Made by a program: the position numbers and the translations under genes
The notes under the pieces: model-generated
The model's database searches: none
The model's input: only the letters and a program-made list of their open reading frames with translations
What the model was told of the DNA's origin: nothing
Source of the DNA: CAWEQW01 sp963811365
Lineage (GTDB): Bacteria; Actinomycetota; Actinomycetes; Propionibacteriales; Nocardioidaceae
Reading direction: 5' to 3'
Assembly: GCA_963811365.1 (NCBI GenBank)
Contig: CAWEQW010000012.1
Span: 1-64,000, forward strand
Length of the DNA stretch: 64,000 nucleotides
In this document: in pieces, positions 20,401-31,200 of the stretch
How positions within the stretch are numbered: the stretch's first letter is position 1
How the letters are laid out: every line of letters starts with the position of its first letter

Positions 20401-23400
20401 GTCCGCCCCGGCTCGAGCCACCCGTCTTCCAAGTGCTGCCGGCCGGGGAGGTGGCCTACGCGAGCGAGCGCGACCCCGACGACCCCCGCGTCAGCCAGCA
20501 CGTGGTCCTCGACCTGGACGACCTCGGCTGCGTGACCCGGTCGGCCACGATCGCCCATCCCCGGCGGATCGCCGACCCGACGCTGCCCGCCGAGGCGGTG
20601 GCGGCCCAGCAGCTGGGTCGCGTCGTCTGCCAGACGGCGGAGTACACCGACGACCTACTCGGGCCGGACGTCCACCGGCTCCGGGCGACGTTCCGGACGC
20701 AGGGACACGAGCTCACCGGCCTGCCGATCACCGCCGGGGTGGCGGTGACGGCCGACGATCTCCGCGACGCGCTCGCGGCGGCCACCGACGACGACCCGGA
20801 CGCCTTCGGCCTCGACCCGCCACCCGCGGGGCTGCGGCGCCGGCTGCTCGCGCGGTCCGAGGCCAGGTTCCTCGACGACCCCCTGGCCGCCGCCCGCCCC
20901 GTCGGCGAGCAGAGCGCGCACGGCCTGGTCGACCGGACCTACCGACTCGCCCTCACCTCCGCGATGGCGACCGCACGGTTCGGAGCCGACGTGACCGTCG
21001 CCGACCTCGAGGACGCCGGGTACGTGCACCTGGACGCCGACGCCGACTGGTGGATCCCGTCGAGCCGGGCCGGTTACCCCGCCGACCCCATCGCCCACTT
21101 CCTGCTCCCGGACCGGGTGGAGGACGCCCTGGGCGCGGTCACGACGATCGAACGCCGCCACGACCTGCTCGTCAGCGCGGTCGTCAACGCGCGCGGGCAC
21201 CGGACCCAGGCCGACTACGACCTGCGGGTCATGCAGCCCGACCTCGTGGTCGACACCAACGGCAACCGCACGCAGGCGCGGTTCGACCCGCTCGGCAGCG
21301 TGGTCGCCGTCGCCCTGACCGGCCGGCCCGGCGCAGGGGAAGGCGACACCCTCGACGACCCGACCGTTCGGCACAGCTACGACTTCGACCGCTGGGCCGC
21401 CCTGGGCCTGCCCCCCGTCGTACGCAGCTCGGCGCGTGAGCAGTACGGCCCCGGCAACCCGCGCTTCCAGGAGACGCGGACCTTCCTCGACGGGTCCGGC
21501 GGGGTGCTGGGCATCAAGACCCAGGCCCCTCCCGGGCTGGCCGGCCACGTCGACTCGGTCACCGGCATCGTCACGCAGGTCGACACGACGCCGGCTCCTC
21601 GCTGGGTCGGCGCCGGACGCACGATTCTCGACAACAAGGGGCTGCCGATCCGCTCCTACGAGCCGTACTTCTCCGACACCGACGAGTTCGACTCGGCCGC
21701 CGCTCTGGTCGAGGCCGGCGTGAGCGACCTGGTCACCTACGACCCCCTCGGTCGGGTGCAGCGGGTGGAGCACCCGGACGGCACCTTCTCCAGCAGCGAG
21801 CAGCACCCGTGGCGCAGCTCCGGGAACGACGCCGTCGACACCGTGCTCGACAGCACCTGGTACGCCGAGCGAGGCAGCCCCGACCCCCTGGGGCCCGAGC
21901 CCGCCGACCCTGCCGTACGCGCCGCCTGGCTGGCCGCCCGCTCGGCACGCACGCCGGGCGTCGCGCATCTCGACCCGCTGGGTCGGCCCATGCTGCAGCT
22001 GGCCGACAACGCGAACGGCGACGTGCGCGCGACCCGGGTCGACGCCGACCTCACTCTGCTGCACGCCCGCGTGGTCGACACTCGCGGCCGGACCGTCCTG
22101 CGGACCACTGCCGACCTGCTCGGCCGGGTCATGCTCACCGACGACGCCGAGCGCGGCCGCGGGGTCCTCCTGGTCGACGTCATGGGCCGGCACCGGGTCA
22201 CGGTCGACGGCGCCGGCCACCGACTGACCTGCGAGTACGACGACCTCCACCGGCCGGTGCGGATGCTCACCCGCCAGAGTGCGGGCGCTCCCGACCTCCT
22301 GGTCGAGTGGGTCAGGTACGGCGAAGACCTCCCCGACGCCGACGTCCGACGCTCGATCGGCCGCGTGGTCACGGCCTTCGACGAGTCCGGCCGGGTCGAC
22401 ATCGACGGCTTCGACTTCACTGGCACGCCGACGGCGCTGCACCGACGACTGGTGCCTGCGACCGCACCGACCCCCGACTGGACGGCGGTGGCAGGCGCGG
22501 CAGACCCGGACGCCGCTGCCGAGGCACTGCTCGACGACGAGACCTGGACCGCCTCGACCGAGCAGGACGCGCTGGGACGACCGACCCTGGTCGTGCTGCC
22601 CGACGGGACGGTGCTGCAGCCGACCTTCGACCTGGCCAACCGGCTGGCCACCCTGGACGTGCAGCCGGGTGGGTCCGGACCCACGACCCGGGTGCTGCTC
22701 GGACAGGACCACGACGCCAGCGGCCGGGTGCTGCAGCGCCGGCTCGGCAACGGCCTGGTCACCGACCTGGCCTACGACGACCTCACCCGCCGACTCACCT
22801 CCGCCACGACGGCTGAGTCCGGCGGACCGGTCCTGCAGGGGCTCACCTTCACCCGCGACCCGCTCGGGCACGTCACCCAGATCGCCGACAGCGCCCAGCA
22901 GACCCGGTTCTTCGACAACGCGGTCGTGACCGCCGACCGGGTCTTCGAGTACGACGCGCTCTACCAGCTCGTCGCCGCCGAGGGCCGCGAGCTCGCGGCG
23001 CTCACGATGCCCGACGGCCAGGACGCACCGGTACGCCCGCTCCCGCACGCGAACGACCTCCAGGCGGTGCGCCGCTACCGCGAGGAGTACACCTACGACG
23101 ACCTCGGCAACATCTCCGACCTGCGGCACGTGGCGGGCGCCGGGGGCTGGCATCGCGGCTACCGCTACGCCTATGAGCTCGACCCGGCCGACCGCACCAA
23201 CCGGCTCGTCGCCACCAGCGCGCCCGGTGACCCGGACGGTGTGCTGTCCGCCGTCCTCGGATACGACAGCCTCGGCAACCTCACCTCGCTACCCCAGCTC
23301 GCCTCGCTCGATTGGGACGTGCTCGGCCGGCTGGCCGGCGTCGATCTCGGAGGTGGCGGCAGCAGCCGCTACGCCTACGGGACCGGCGGCTCTCGGGTGC

Positions 23401-25217
23401 GCAAGGTCGTCGACCGTGGTGGTCTGGTCGTCGAGACCATCTACCTCGGCGGCGCCGAGATCGTCCGCGAGCGCATGAACGGCGTCCTGCGCACCGAGCG
23501 ACGCACCGTCCACGTGCCCGGTGGTGGCGGCCGCATCGCCCAGGTGGACCGCGAGACCGTGCACGACGGGGCGCCCACGGCCGGCGACCCAGTCGTGCGC
23601 TACGTGCACGCGGACGCCCTCGGCTCGGCGTCCCTGACCACGAACGAGCAGGGCGACCCCGTCGACTACGAGGAGTTTCACCCGTACGGCACCACGGCCT
23701 ACCGCTCGAGTGCGCCGGGCGAGGACGTGAGCCTGAAGCCGTACCGGTTCCTCGACCGGGAGCGGGACGACGAGACGGGCTTCTCCCACCTCGGCGCCCG
23801 GCTGTACGCGCCCTGGCTGGCCCGGTGGATCTCGCCGGACCCCGCGGGCTACGTGGAGGGCCCCAACCTCTACCGGTACTCGCGTAACGACCCCGTCAAC
23901 CTGGCCGACCCGAGCGGGACCGAGAGCGGGGGCACCCAGACCGAGACTCGCGAGGAGTACAGGCTCCCCGACTCGGTGAAGACCGCCGAGGACGTCGCCA
24001 AGTGGCTGCGCGACCAGGGGTTCGAGTTCACCGGACCGGTCAAGGAGATCAGCCCCGGCAAGTGGGACGTCGGCGAGTGGACCAAGATCCCCGGGCAGGG
24101 CGACAAGCCCGGCGAAGGGGGCAAGGGCGACGAGGGCGAGAAGACCGGAGCCGACAAGTCGGGTGACAAGGGCGGTGACAAGTCCGGCGACGCCAAGAAG
24201 GGCGAGGGTGGGGGCGGCGACGCCAAGAAGGGCAGCGACGCCGGCGGCAAGGGCGGCACCAAGGACGGCGGCAGCTCGGTCGGCGACCAAGCGGGCGGAA
24301 AGACCCCCGGCCAGGGCGACCAGGGCGCCGGCAGCGGCACCGGCGGCAAGGCGGGCGCCGGCGACAAGGGCGCCGGCATCGGAGGATCCGCCGCCGCCCA
24401 GGCCGCACCGGGCGCAGAGCGCTTCATCTGGCAGTACGACTTCCCGGGCACCGGGCTGGCCGGCACCCAGCGCGGCCGCATCCTCGAGTGGCTGATGGGC
24501 GTCCCGTGGCGGGACAACACCGAAGGCGTCGACCGGATCCGCGGCAACGCCGCCCAGCAGATCAAGAGCACCTCGAGCTACGACGACGTGGCCAAGATCG
24601 CGCGAGCGGCCGGGCGGGACGCCAACGCGGCGATGGCCGGGATGCCCGGAGGCGGCGCGGGCCTGCGCCCGCAGGCGGTCATCGTCACCCCGACGGACGC
24701 CCCGCAGGCGGTCGATGCGGCCATCGCCGCGGCCCACACCCGCGGCAAGGTGGCTCCGAACGCCCTCCCTCCCGAGCACGTCCGCGGCCTGCCCGGGGCG
24801 GTCGGGGCGGTGGGCAAGGCGCTGACCGGCGTCGGCGCACTGCTGGCGGGCTACGCCTTCGTCCACGACGTCCAGGGCGGTGACGCGCCGATGGCCGTCG
24901 GCGACGGCCTGAGCACCGTCGGCGGCGGGCTCGAGGTCTACGCGATCGCCGGCGGCGGGACGGTGCTCGGTGTCAGTGCCGTGAGCGCCGGGCTGGTGCT
25001 GGGCGGCGCGGGCATCGCCATCGCGTCCGGGGTCTCGGCCTACCGGTCGTTCCAGAAGGGCGACATCGCCGGCGGTGTCGCTGGGCTCGTCGGAGTCGCC
25101 GCAGGCATCGCGATCGTAGCCGGTGTGATCTTCGGCGCTCCGCTCGTGCTGGCCGCAGGCCTCATCGCCGCGGCTGCCGTGGGCATCTTCCACCTGGCCA
25201 GGTGGCTCTTCAGCTGA
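17445..25217 (+). CDS. Fused TcB-TcC (SpvB/Rhs) toxin complex protein
   Basis: This 2590-residue protein joins the two cocoon-forming subunits of Tc toxins. In order: SpvB-like domain (about 63-350; GSAGLTVPLGHPPGRHGFGP, GAFGLGWGLGLGGISL); VCBS/FG-GAP repeats near 520, 576, 636 and 690 (VDVDGDGRCDLL, LADLTGDGRADLL, LADLDGDGLVDLV, LADVDGDGRTDLV); TcB middle domain from about 781 (GYDNGMGVSVELDYLPS, RQFMGFGRVEQRDT); RHS/YD repeats about 1200-2050; RHS core 2076-2160 (EEFHPYGTTAYRSS, ending with paired DPAG...DPSG motifs about 19 residues apart, the self-cleavage region). A variable tail of about 430 residues follows: a Gly/Lys/Asp-rich linker (2206-2316), a nuclease-like segment (2344-2400) and a Gly/Ala-rich hydrophobic end (2449-2590). 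In Tc toxins the cleaved C-terminus is the cytotoxic cargo. The reading frame is unbroken. Separate TcB and TcC genes are the better known arrangement. Confidence 0.9.
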   Translation: MEDSFGFSRRETDRAASTGLGESTRPLGQTSGQLAGPLGTPGRYGATAGSSPFAESAPPFQAPALELPRGGGAVRGLAEAFAAGASGSAGLTVPLGHPPGRHGFGPQLALGYSSGGGNGAFGLGWGLGLGGISLRTEQGVPRYDGDDEVLLGAECLVRIRDGAGEVVTEPRTVHGVEYEITGFRPRVERAHDRMERWSNVGDPGDVRWRVISGGNVTTWYGAGPDSRIADPADPTRTAGWLPCLAHDDRGNAIRYGYRDEDSVGVAVDAPHEATRTDVSRSAHRYLSVVSYGNRTPYRPALTEAGAPTPEPTDWLFHLVVDYGDHDDTTPGLDPDQDWPVRPDPWSSHRTGFEVRMYRRCRRVLVFHAFPELGPAPTLVSSTELGYGTTQHDLSLLTSVTRTGHGPDAATATLPSLTLTYSAWQPATEARKVELGELAGAPIGLDGIRYEWVDLEGDGAPGICLRTPDQGWYFKRNLGPLSLVEDDGPRARFGPPELLPDLPAAVPTGGPGTVPSLWAGFVDVDGDGRCDLLVPTGPLAGVARRVGSTWQPLTPFPGAAVAGLPQPGDTRPSPVMLADLTGDGRADLLVTDGLAPRWYQGLGLDGFAAAQPVQLAAAGLNEPMLLLADADRAIVLADLDGDGLVDLVEISRTSVRYRPSLGHGRFGPPVVTDDAPVLDTLEGFDPRRVLLADVDGDGRTDLVYLAGDGASCYLNRSGNGWTPAVPLSGAPGTDRLTQAGLVDLFGSGTAALVWSTPAPQPDDHPMRSLDLAAAGKPYLLRGYDNGMGVSVELDYLPSTVFGLADDLAGEPWATRLPVPVHCLVRTTTTDGPRGTSLTSRMSYHLGHYDGTERQFMGFGRVEQRDTEEHLDAPGDLPPVLVRRWFHTGAGPVTGVGTGPAVLHVDRAQYADVDGPVLPEPDLPADLDAEELRHAVRAFAGTELRSETYAEDGTDLAGVPYLVLERTVDLRLLQHSATLGSTGPLDAGPPRLEPPVFQVLPAGEVAYASERDPDDPRVSQHVVLDLDDLGCVTRSATIAHPRRIADPTLPAEAVAAQQLGRVVCQTAEYTDDLLGPDVHRLRATFRTQGHELTGLPITAGVAVTADDLRDALAAATDDDPDAFGLDPPPAGLRRRLLARSEARFLDDPLAAARPVGEQSAHGLVDRTYRLALTSAMATARFGADVTVADLEDAGYVHLDADADWWIPSSRAGYPADPIAHFLLPDRVEDALGAVTTIERRHDLLVSAVVNARGHRTQADYDLRVMQPDLVVDTNGNRTQARFDPLGSVVAVALTGRPGAGEGDTLDDPTVRHSYDFDRWAALGLPPVVRSSAREQYGPGNPRFQETRTFLDGSGGVLGIKTQAPPGLAGHVDSVTGIVTQVDTTPAPRWVGAGRTILDNKGLPIRSYEPYFSDTDEFDSAAALVEAGVSDLVTYDPLGRVQRVEHPDGTFSSSEQHPWRSSGNDAVDTVLDSTWYAERGSPDPLGPEPADPAVRAAWLAARSARTPGVAHLDPLGRPMLQLADNANGDVRATRVDADLTLLHARVVDTRGRTVLRTTADLLGRVMLTDDAERGRGVLLVDVMGRHRVTVDGAGHRLTCEYDDLHRPVRMLTRQSAGAPDLLVEWVRYGEDLPDADVRRSIGRVVTAFDESGRVDIDGFDFTGTPTALHRRLVPATAPTPDWTAVAGAADPDAAAEALLDDETWTASTEQDALGRPTLVVLPDGTVLQPTFDLANRLATLDVQPGGSGPTTRVLLGQDHDASGRVLQRRLGNGLVTDLAYDDLTRRLTSATTAESGGPVLQGLTFTRDPLGHVTQIADSAQQTRFFDNAVVTADRVFEYDALYQLVAAEGRELAALTMPDGQDAPVRPLPHANDLQAVRRYREEYTYDDLGNISDLRHVAGAGGWHRGYRYAYELDPADRTNRLVATSAPGDPDGVLSAVLGYDSLGNLTSLPQLASLDWDVLGRLAGVDLGGGGSSRYAYGTGGSRVRKVVDRGGLVVETIYLGGAEIVRERMNGVLRTERRTVHVPGGGGRIAQVDRETVHDGAPTAGDPVVRYVHADALGSASLTTNEQGDPVDYEEFHPYGTTAYRSSAPGEDVSLKPYRFLDRERDDETGFSHLGARLYAPWLARWISPDPAGYVEGPNLYRYSRNDPVNLADPSGTESGGTQTETREEYRLPDSVKTAEDVAKWLRDQGFEFTGPVKEISPGKWDVGEWTKIPGQGDKPGEGGKGDEGEKTGADKSGDKGGDKSGDAKKGEGGGGDAKKGSDAGGKGGTKDGGSSVGDQAGGKTPGQGDQGAGSGTGGKAGAGDKGAGIGGSAAAQAAPGAERFIWQYDFPGTGLAGTQRGRILEWLMGVPWRDNTEGVDRIRGNAAQQIKSTSSYDDVAKIARAAGRDANAAMAGMPGGGAGLRPQAVIVTPTDAPQAVDAAIAAAHTRGKVAPNALPPEHVRGLPGAVGAVGKALTGVGALLAGYAFVHDVQGGDAPMAVGDGLSTVGGGLEVYAIAGGGTVLGVSAVSAGLVLGGAGIAIASGVSAYRSFQKGDIAGGVAGLVGVAAGIAIVAGVIFGAPLVLAAGLIAAAAVGIFHLARWLFS

Positions 25218-25277
25218 CCAACCGCTTCCACAGCACGTCCACACCACTTGCACAGCAACAACGACGAGGTGATCTCG

Positions 25278-28200
25278 ATGGCGACAGGCTCCAACCTCCA
25301 CCTGGTCGGCGCCCGGCTCGCGAACGTCCGGCTCCAGGACGCGCGGCCGGTCCGGGCCGACGTCCCGGCCGTGCTCGCCGGGCTCGAGGCCGTCGTCGGT
25401 GGGGTCGACCCGGCCGACCTCGGCCGTCGTACCTTGGGCCCGTCGGCCGTCGCCGCCGTCCAGCGGCTCCAGGAGCGGGCCGGGCTCCCGGCCACGGGCG
25501 AGCTGGACGACGCGACGCTGGGCAGGCTCCGCAGTGAGGTCGTGTCCGCCCACGTCGCCGCCAGTCCGGGCCGGACCCGGCGGATCCAGGACCAGCTCGC
25601 CAAGGTCGGCGTCGCTCCCGACTCCGGCGAGATGACGCAGCGGCGGTTCGGGCCCTCGACATCGGACGCCATCCGCCGCTTCCAGGAGCGGGCCGGCCTC
25701 GTCACCGACGGTCTCGCGGGGGAGACCACCCGCGCCGCCCTGGCCGAGCACGCGCTGACCGCGACGCTGTCGACGAAACGCCAGACGGCGAAGCTGCAAC
25801 GCGCGCTGCTCCGGGCCGCACGGATCCGGGGGATCTCGCTGCAGATCGACGGCGCGGAGATGAAGTCCCGGGAGCAGGGACCCTCCACGGCGGCCGCGAT
25901 CCGGACGCTGCAGGAGACCTGGGGACTTCCGGTCACCGGGATCATCGACGTGGCGACCTTTCAGCGGGCGACCTCCATCGCGGCCAGCCGGCCCGGTCCG
26001 CCCTCACTCGTGAGCCGGCCCGATCCGATCGACGTGCGGCCGGTACGCCGCACCTTGTCCCTCAACTCGGCCGGTGCCGACGTACCGGTCCTGCAGAGGG
26101 CCCTGGCGTTCCTCGGGCACCCGCCGGCGGACGCCGAGCTCCGAGCGGCCCGGTTCGGCCGGTCGACGCGGCTGGCCGTGCTGGCCTTCCAGGCCGAGCA
26201 GGGGCTGACCCAGACCGGGAGGGTCGACACCGCCACCCGCAAGCTGCTCAACGCCCGGCTGGGGGCGGCCACGCCGGGCCCGGCCGCCTCTCCTCGCATC
26301 CGCGGCAGCGTGCGCGACGAGGCCTGGGCGGGCATCGCCGGGGCCACCGTGACGCTGCGTACCAACCCGATCAGCGGCGCGGCCACCGTGCTCGGCACCA
26401 GGACCACGCTGGCCAACGGCTTCTACGACCTGCCGTACGCGACCCCCACCGACCCGAGCAGCGGGCAGCCGGTCTCACCGCTGAGCCTACGGGTCACCTT
26501 CACCGCGCCCAACGGCTCCGAGATCGGCACCAAGGACCTGTTGAACCCGACGTCGATCGCCTGGGTGAACTACACCCAAGGGCCCTACCCGTACGCCGGG
26601 CCCAGCCTGCACACCCAGCAGCTCGACGCCGTCGCCCGCACCGGAGCGGGCCCGGTCGGCTCCTTTCAGGAGACCACCACCCGACACGACATCACCCGGG
26701 TCGCCCAGGCCGCCGGCCTGACCCAGGACGACGTGATGCGGCTGGTGCTCGCCGAGCTGGCCGCCACCGAGCTCGGCGGCGCGCCTCTCGACGCCGAGGT
26801 GTGCTTCGCCTTCCTCGCCCAGAGCCTCCCGACGAGCCTGCCGGCGGACCTGCTCGCCGAGACCGCCGACTGGACGTTGATCGACCAGCTGACCGACCGC
26901 GCCGCGCTCGGCATCGCGTTCATCCCGGACGAGCTCGCCGCGGCGGCGTTGAGCTCTGCCCTCGTGCAGAACCTCGTGCCCGTCTCGGTCTCCCAGCGGC
27001 TCGACGCGATCCACACGGCGCTGATCACGACGCGCCGCAGGTTTGCACTCGACCGGCCGCTCCTGGTCGGCAACGGCACGCTGCGCGCCCTGCTCCAGGC
27101 ATCGTCGGTTCCGCCGGCCTCCTACGACTCGACGGTAGACACCTTCGTGACCTCAGGCGGTCTGGGCGAGACGTTCTGGAACGCCTTGCGCGCAGACCCG
27201 GGCACCTACGGCGGCGCCGACGCCGTCGCCAGTCTCGAGCTCGCGGTCGACATCGGCCTGGTCACCAAGAACCACGGCCCGATGGCCTCGGTGGTCAGCG
27301 ACCTCATCGCCGACGGGCAGGACCCCCGGCTCGAAGGCGCTCGCGACATGGCCAAGCTGGCCGTACCCGACTGGCTGCAGATGATCGTCGACTCCGGCGT
27401 CGAGGTCCCGCCCGGGACCGACGGCGACACCGAGGAGGAGCAGCGCACCACCTACGCCCGGACCATGGCCGCCCAGAGCGAGCGGCTGTTCCCGACCGTG
27501 GCGCTGGCTGCCGAGGTGGCCCGGAGCGCCGGCACCGGCCTGACCAAGATCTCCGAGCTCTCGGCGCTCGTCGACGCCCACCCGACGCTGGAGCTGCGCC
27601 AGACCAACCTGACGGCGTTCGAGGCCGAGCAGGCACTCGATCTGGACGACACCACCCGCGGAGAGCTCCGCGTGCTGCAGCGCGTCAGCCGACTGGCACC
27701 CACCGCGGTGACGGCCCGGGCGCTGCTGGACAACGGACTGCACAGCGCAGTGCAGCTGGTCAGCCTCGGCAAGGCCGAGGTCGCGAGGCGCCTGAAGGGC
27801 TCGGGCGTGGAGGAACGGGCCGCCCTGACCATCGCGGGATATGCCGAGTTCCAGTACGCGCAGGTGCTGCAGCGGCTCGGCGAGTTCCGCAGCGAGCTCC
27901 AGCTCGCGACCCCGGCCGCTCTCGCCCCGCAGGTGGTCACCGCCGAACAGCGCACCGACCTGCTGGGCGAGATTCCGGACCTGGAGCTGCTGTTCGGTCC
28001 CCTCGACGTGTGCGACTGCCCGAGCTGCATGTCCGTGCTCGGCCCGGCGGCGTACCTCGCCGACGCGCTGCGCTTCCTCGCGGCCCACCCGGCCGAGACC
28101 GGCAGCCGAACGGTCCGCGACGTGCTCGCCGAGCGGCGTCCCGACATCGGGCAGGTTCTCCTCGACTGTGCAAACACCGACACGCCGCTGCCCTACATCG

Positions 28201-31200
28201 ACCTGGTCAACGAGCTGCTCGAGGACGAGGTCCCGGGTGCGGCGGCCGGACCGACGCGGCAGACGACGTGGACGGCCGCCGAGCTGCGCGCAGCCCCCGA
28301 GTACGTCAACGACGCGGCCTACGACACGCTGCGCGGCGCCGACGTGCCGATGTCGAGCGCCTTCGACCTGTGGCAGGAGGAGTCCAGGACGTTCAGCGCG
28401 CACCTCGGCGTGCCGCGCTGGGAGCTGATGGACGCCTTCGCCGGGGACGCGGCCGCTACTCCGGACCGCGCCGACCTGGCCGCGGAGTACTTCGGCATCT
28501 CGAGCCACGAGACCGGCCTGGTCGTCACGGCACGACCCGCGAGCGCCGCCCAGGACAGCTTCTGGGGCTTCGACTCCACCCGGGCCGAGATCCCGGTGCC
28601 GGAGATCCTCACCCACACCCAGCTCAGCTACCAGCAGCTGCTGCTGCTCCTGCAGACCAGGTTCATCACTCCGATCGGCGACCCGCAGGTGCAGCTGGTC
28701 CGGCCGGCCGACGTCGCCGACCTCGACCAGCAGCGGCTGACCCACCTCAGCCCGGCGGCGCTCGAGCGCATCCACCGCATGGTCCGGCTGCACCGTGTGC
28801 TGCCGTGGGACATGTGGGAGGCCGACCTCCTCCTCGGCGCCGAGCGCATCGGCAACGGCGATCTCGACCAGGACTCGCTGGTCGCACTGTTCGAGGCGGC
28901 GCGGCTCGCTGTGCGGCTCAACATCGGCGCAGAGCAGCTGACGACCTGGTTCGGCACGCTGCCGACCGCAGGACATCCGAATGCGAGCGACCCGACCGAC
29001 CCACGGCTGGCGGCACCCTCGGCGTACGCACGCACCTACACCGACCGGGCGGTCGTCGATCCCCCCGACGCCGCGCTCGACCCGCCGTCGGGCGCCGACC
29101 TGAACGACCACCGACCCGCCCTGCTGGCCGCCCTCGCGGTCACAAACACCGAGCTGACGGCACTGGCCGGCCGCACCGGGACGACCCTGGACCTCGAGAC
29201 GTTGTCCGCGCTGGCCTCGTGGGTGGGGCTCGCCCGCGCCCTCGGGACGTCGGTCTCAGACCTGCTGCTGGTCGCCGACCTGCTGGCGCCCGTGGTGGCC
29301 GACCCGTTCGCCGGCCCGGCCGCGCTCCGTGCCTTCCTGGACGCTCGCGAGGGCGCCCTCCTCGTCGCGACGTCGGCGGTGGGTGTGGCCGAGCTCGACT
29401 ACCTCCTGCACGCACGTCCCGAGTCGCCGCTGGCGTCGTCCGACGACGCGGTGACGGTCTCGCTGGTTGCGCTGCGGGAGTCGCTGCGGACCAACCCGGC
29501 GAGCGGGGCGAGCGGCCAGGTGGCCAGCTACCTGGCGGGCGTGCTCCACCTGGGGAGCGCGCAGGTCGTCTCGCTGCTCGCGCAGTCCGACGCCACCGGC
29601 CAGCTCGGTGCTGCGTTCACCGACCCGGCGTTCGTGGCTCGCGACGACGACGGCACCTACACCACGGCCCTCACGCCGGCCGCGTTCCCGCGCATCTACA
29701 CCGTCTACCGCCGGCTGCAGAAGATGGCTCGGGTGGTCGAGCTCACCGTCGGAAAGGACGACGAGCAGCTGTCCTGGCTGCTCGCGAACCGGGCGCAGCT
29801 CGGGGCGCTGGAGCTCGCCGGTCTTCCGGTGGACGCCGATCCGGCGGCACCGCTCGTGACCAGCTGGCTCGCGCTCTGCCGCTGGGTGCGGGCGCGGACC
29901 GAGCTGACGTTCCGGGCGGCGAGCGTGGCCGCCGGCCCCGGGAGCCCGGCCACCCCGGAACGCGAGCCGGAGGACCTCGTGGCCGCGGCCGCCGCAGGCA
30001 TCGCCGCTGCCCGCACCGCGGCGGCCGGGCTGACCGGTATCGCCGGCGGCACCCTCACCGCCCTCGACGGCGGCGACGCCGGCCGCTACCGCGACCCGGC
30101 GTTCCTGCTGCGGCTGACCCGCATCGCCGCGCAGGTGGCGCGGCTCGGCGTCCTGGCCGCGACGTGCGCGACCTGGGCGCGCCGCGAGGCCGGCGGTGGT
30201 GCGCCGACCGAGGCGGAGATCGCCGTCCAGCTCCGCTCCGCGGCCAAGGCGAAGTACGACTCCGCAGCCTGGTACGCCGTGCTGACCCCGTTGCAGGACA
30301 CCCTCCGAGAGCGCAAGCGAGACGCCCTCGTGGCCTTCCTGCTCGAGCGCTCGGCGCGCACCGAGCCCGAGTCGGTGACGGTGAACGGCGGCGAGTGGGC
30401 CAACCCGCGGCGGTGGGGAGTCGCCGACGACCTGCTGAGCTACTTCCTGGTCGACACCCAGATGTCGTCGTGTGCCCTGACCTCGAGGATCAAGCAGGCC
30501 ATCGGCTCGGTGCAGATGTTCGTGCAGCGAGCCTTCCTGAACCTCGAGCAGCCGCACGTGCTGATCACCAGCGCCGAGCGGGCGGACAGGTCGTCGGACG
30601 ATGCCTGGAGCCAGTGGAAATGGATGAAGAGCGAACAGCTCTGGGCCGCCAACCGCAACGTCTTCCTCTACCCCGAGAACTGGATCACGCCTGAGCTGCG
30701 CGACGACAAGACGCCGTTCTTCGAGGAGTTCGAGTCCGAGCTGCAGCAAGGGGAGATCACCGCCGACTCGGCCGAGATCGCGCTACGCCACTACCTCGAG
30801 AAGGTCTACGAGGTCGCCAACCTCGACGTGGCCGGTGTCTACCACGAGATCGAGGACGACAACCCCTGGGACAACCTGCCCCCGACGACGAACGTGCTGC
30901 ACGTCGTCGGCCGGACCCGCAGCGACCCGGCTCAGTACTACTACCGCACCTTCGACCTGAACGAAGCTGCCTGGACCCCGTGGTCGGAGATCGACGTCGA
31001 CATCGCCGCTGAGCAGGTGGTGCCGGTCGTCTACAACCGGACCCTGCACCTGTTCTGGCTGCAGATCACCGAGAAGCAGACCAAGACCCAGCGTCAGCCC
31101 GCGGCCCAGCCCACCTCGAGCACCCAGCCGGCGCCGTCCGCACCGAAGCAGATGGAGATCAAGCTGGCGTGGACGGTGCGCTCCGGCGACGGTTGGACGT

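Noticed and set aside
20655..23153. Long open frame of 832 codons on the minus strand inside the TcB-TcC gene, and a similar one at 23289-25799
   Set aside because: They are shadows of GC-rich codon bias. The plus-strand frame carries all recognisable domains, and the minus frames are rich in V, G, R and D without family motifs.
24060..24400. Gly/Lys/Asp-rich stretch as a collagen-like or repeat domain
   Set aside because: It has no regular Gly-x-y periodicity; it reads as a flexible linker before the cargo.
26801..30694. A 1297-codon plus-strand frame overlapping the TcA gene
   Set aside because: It is arginine- and proline-rich out-of-frame translation of the TcA gene, with no start signal or domain.
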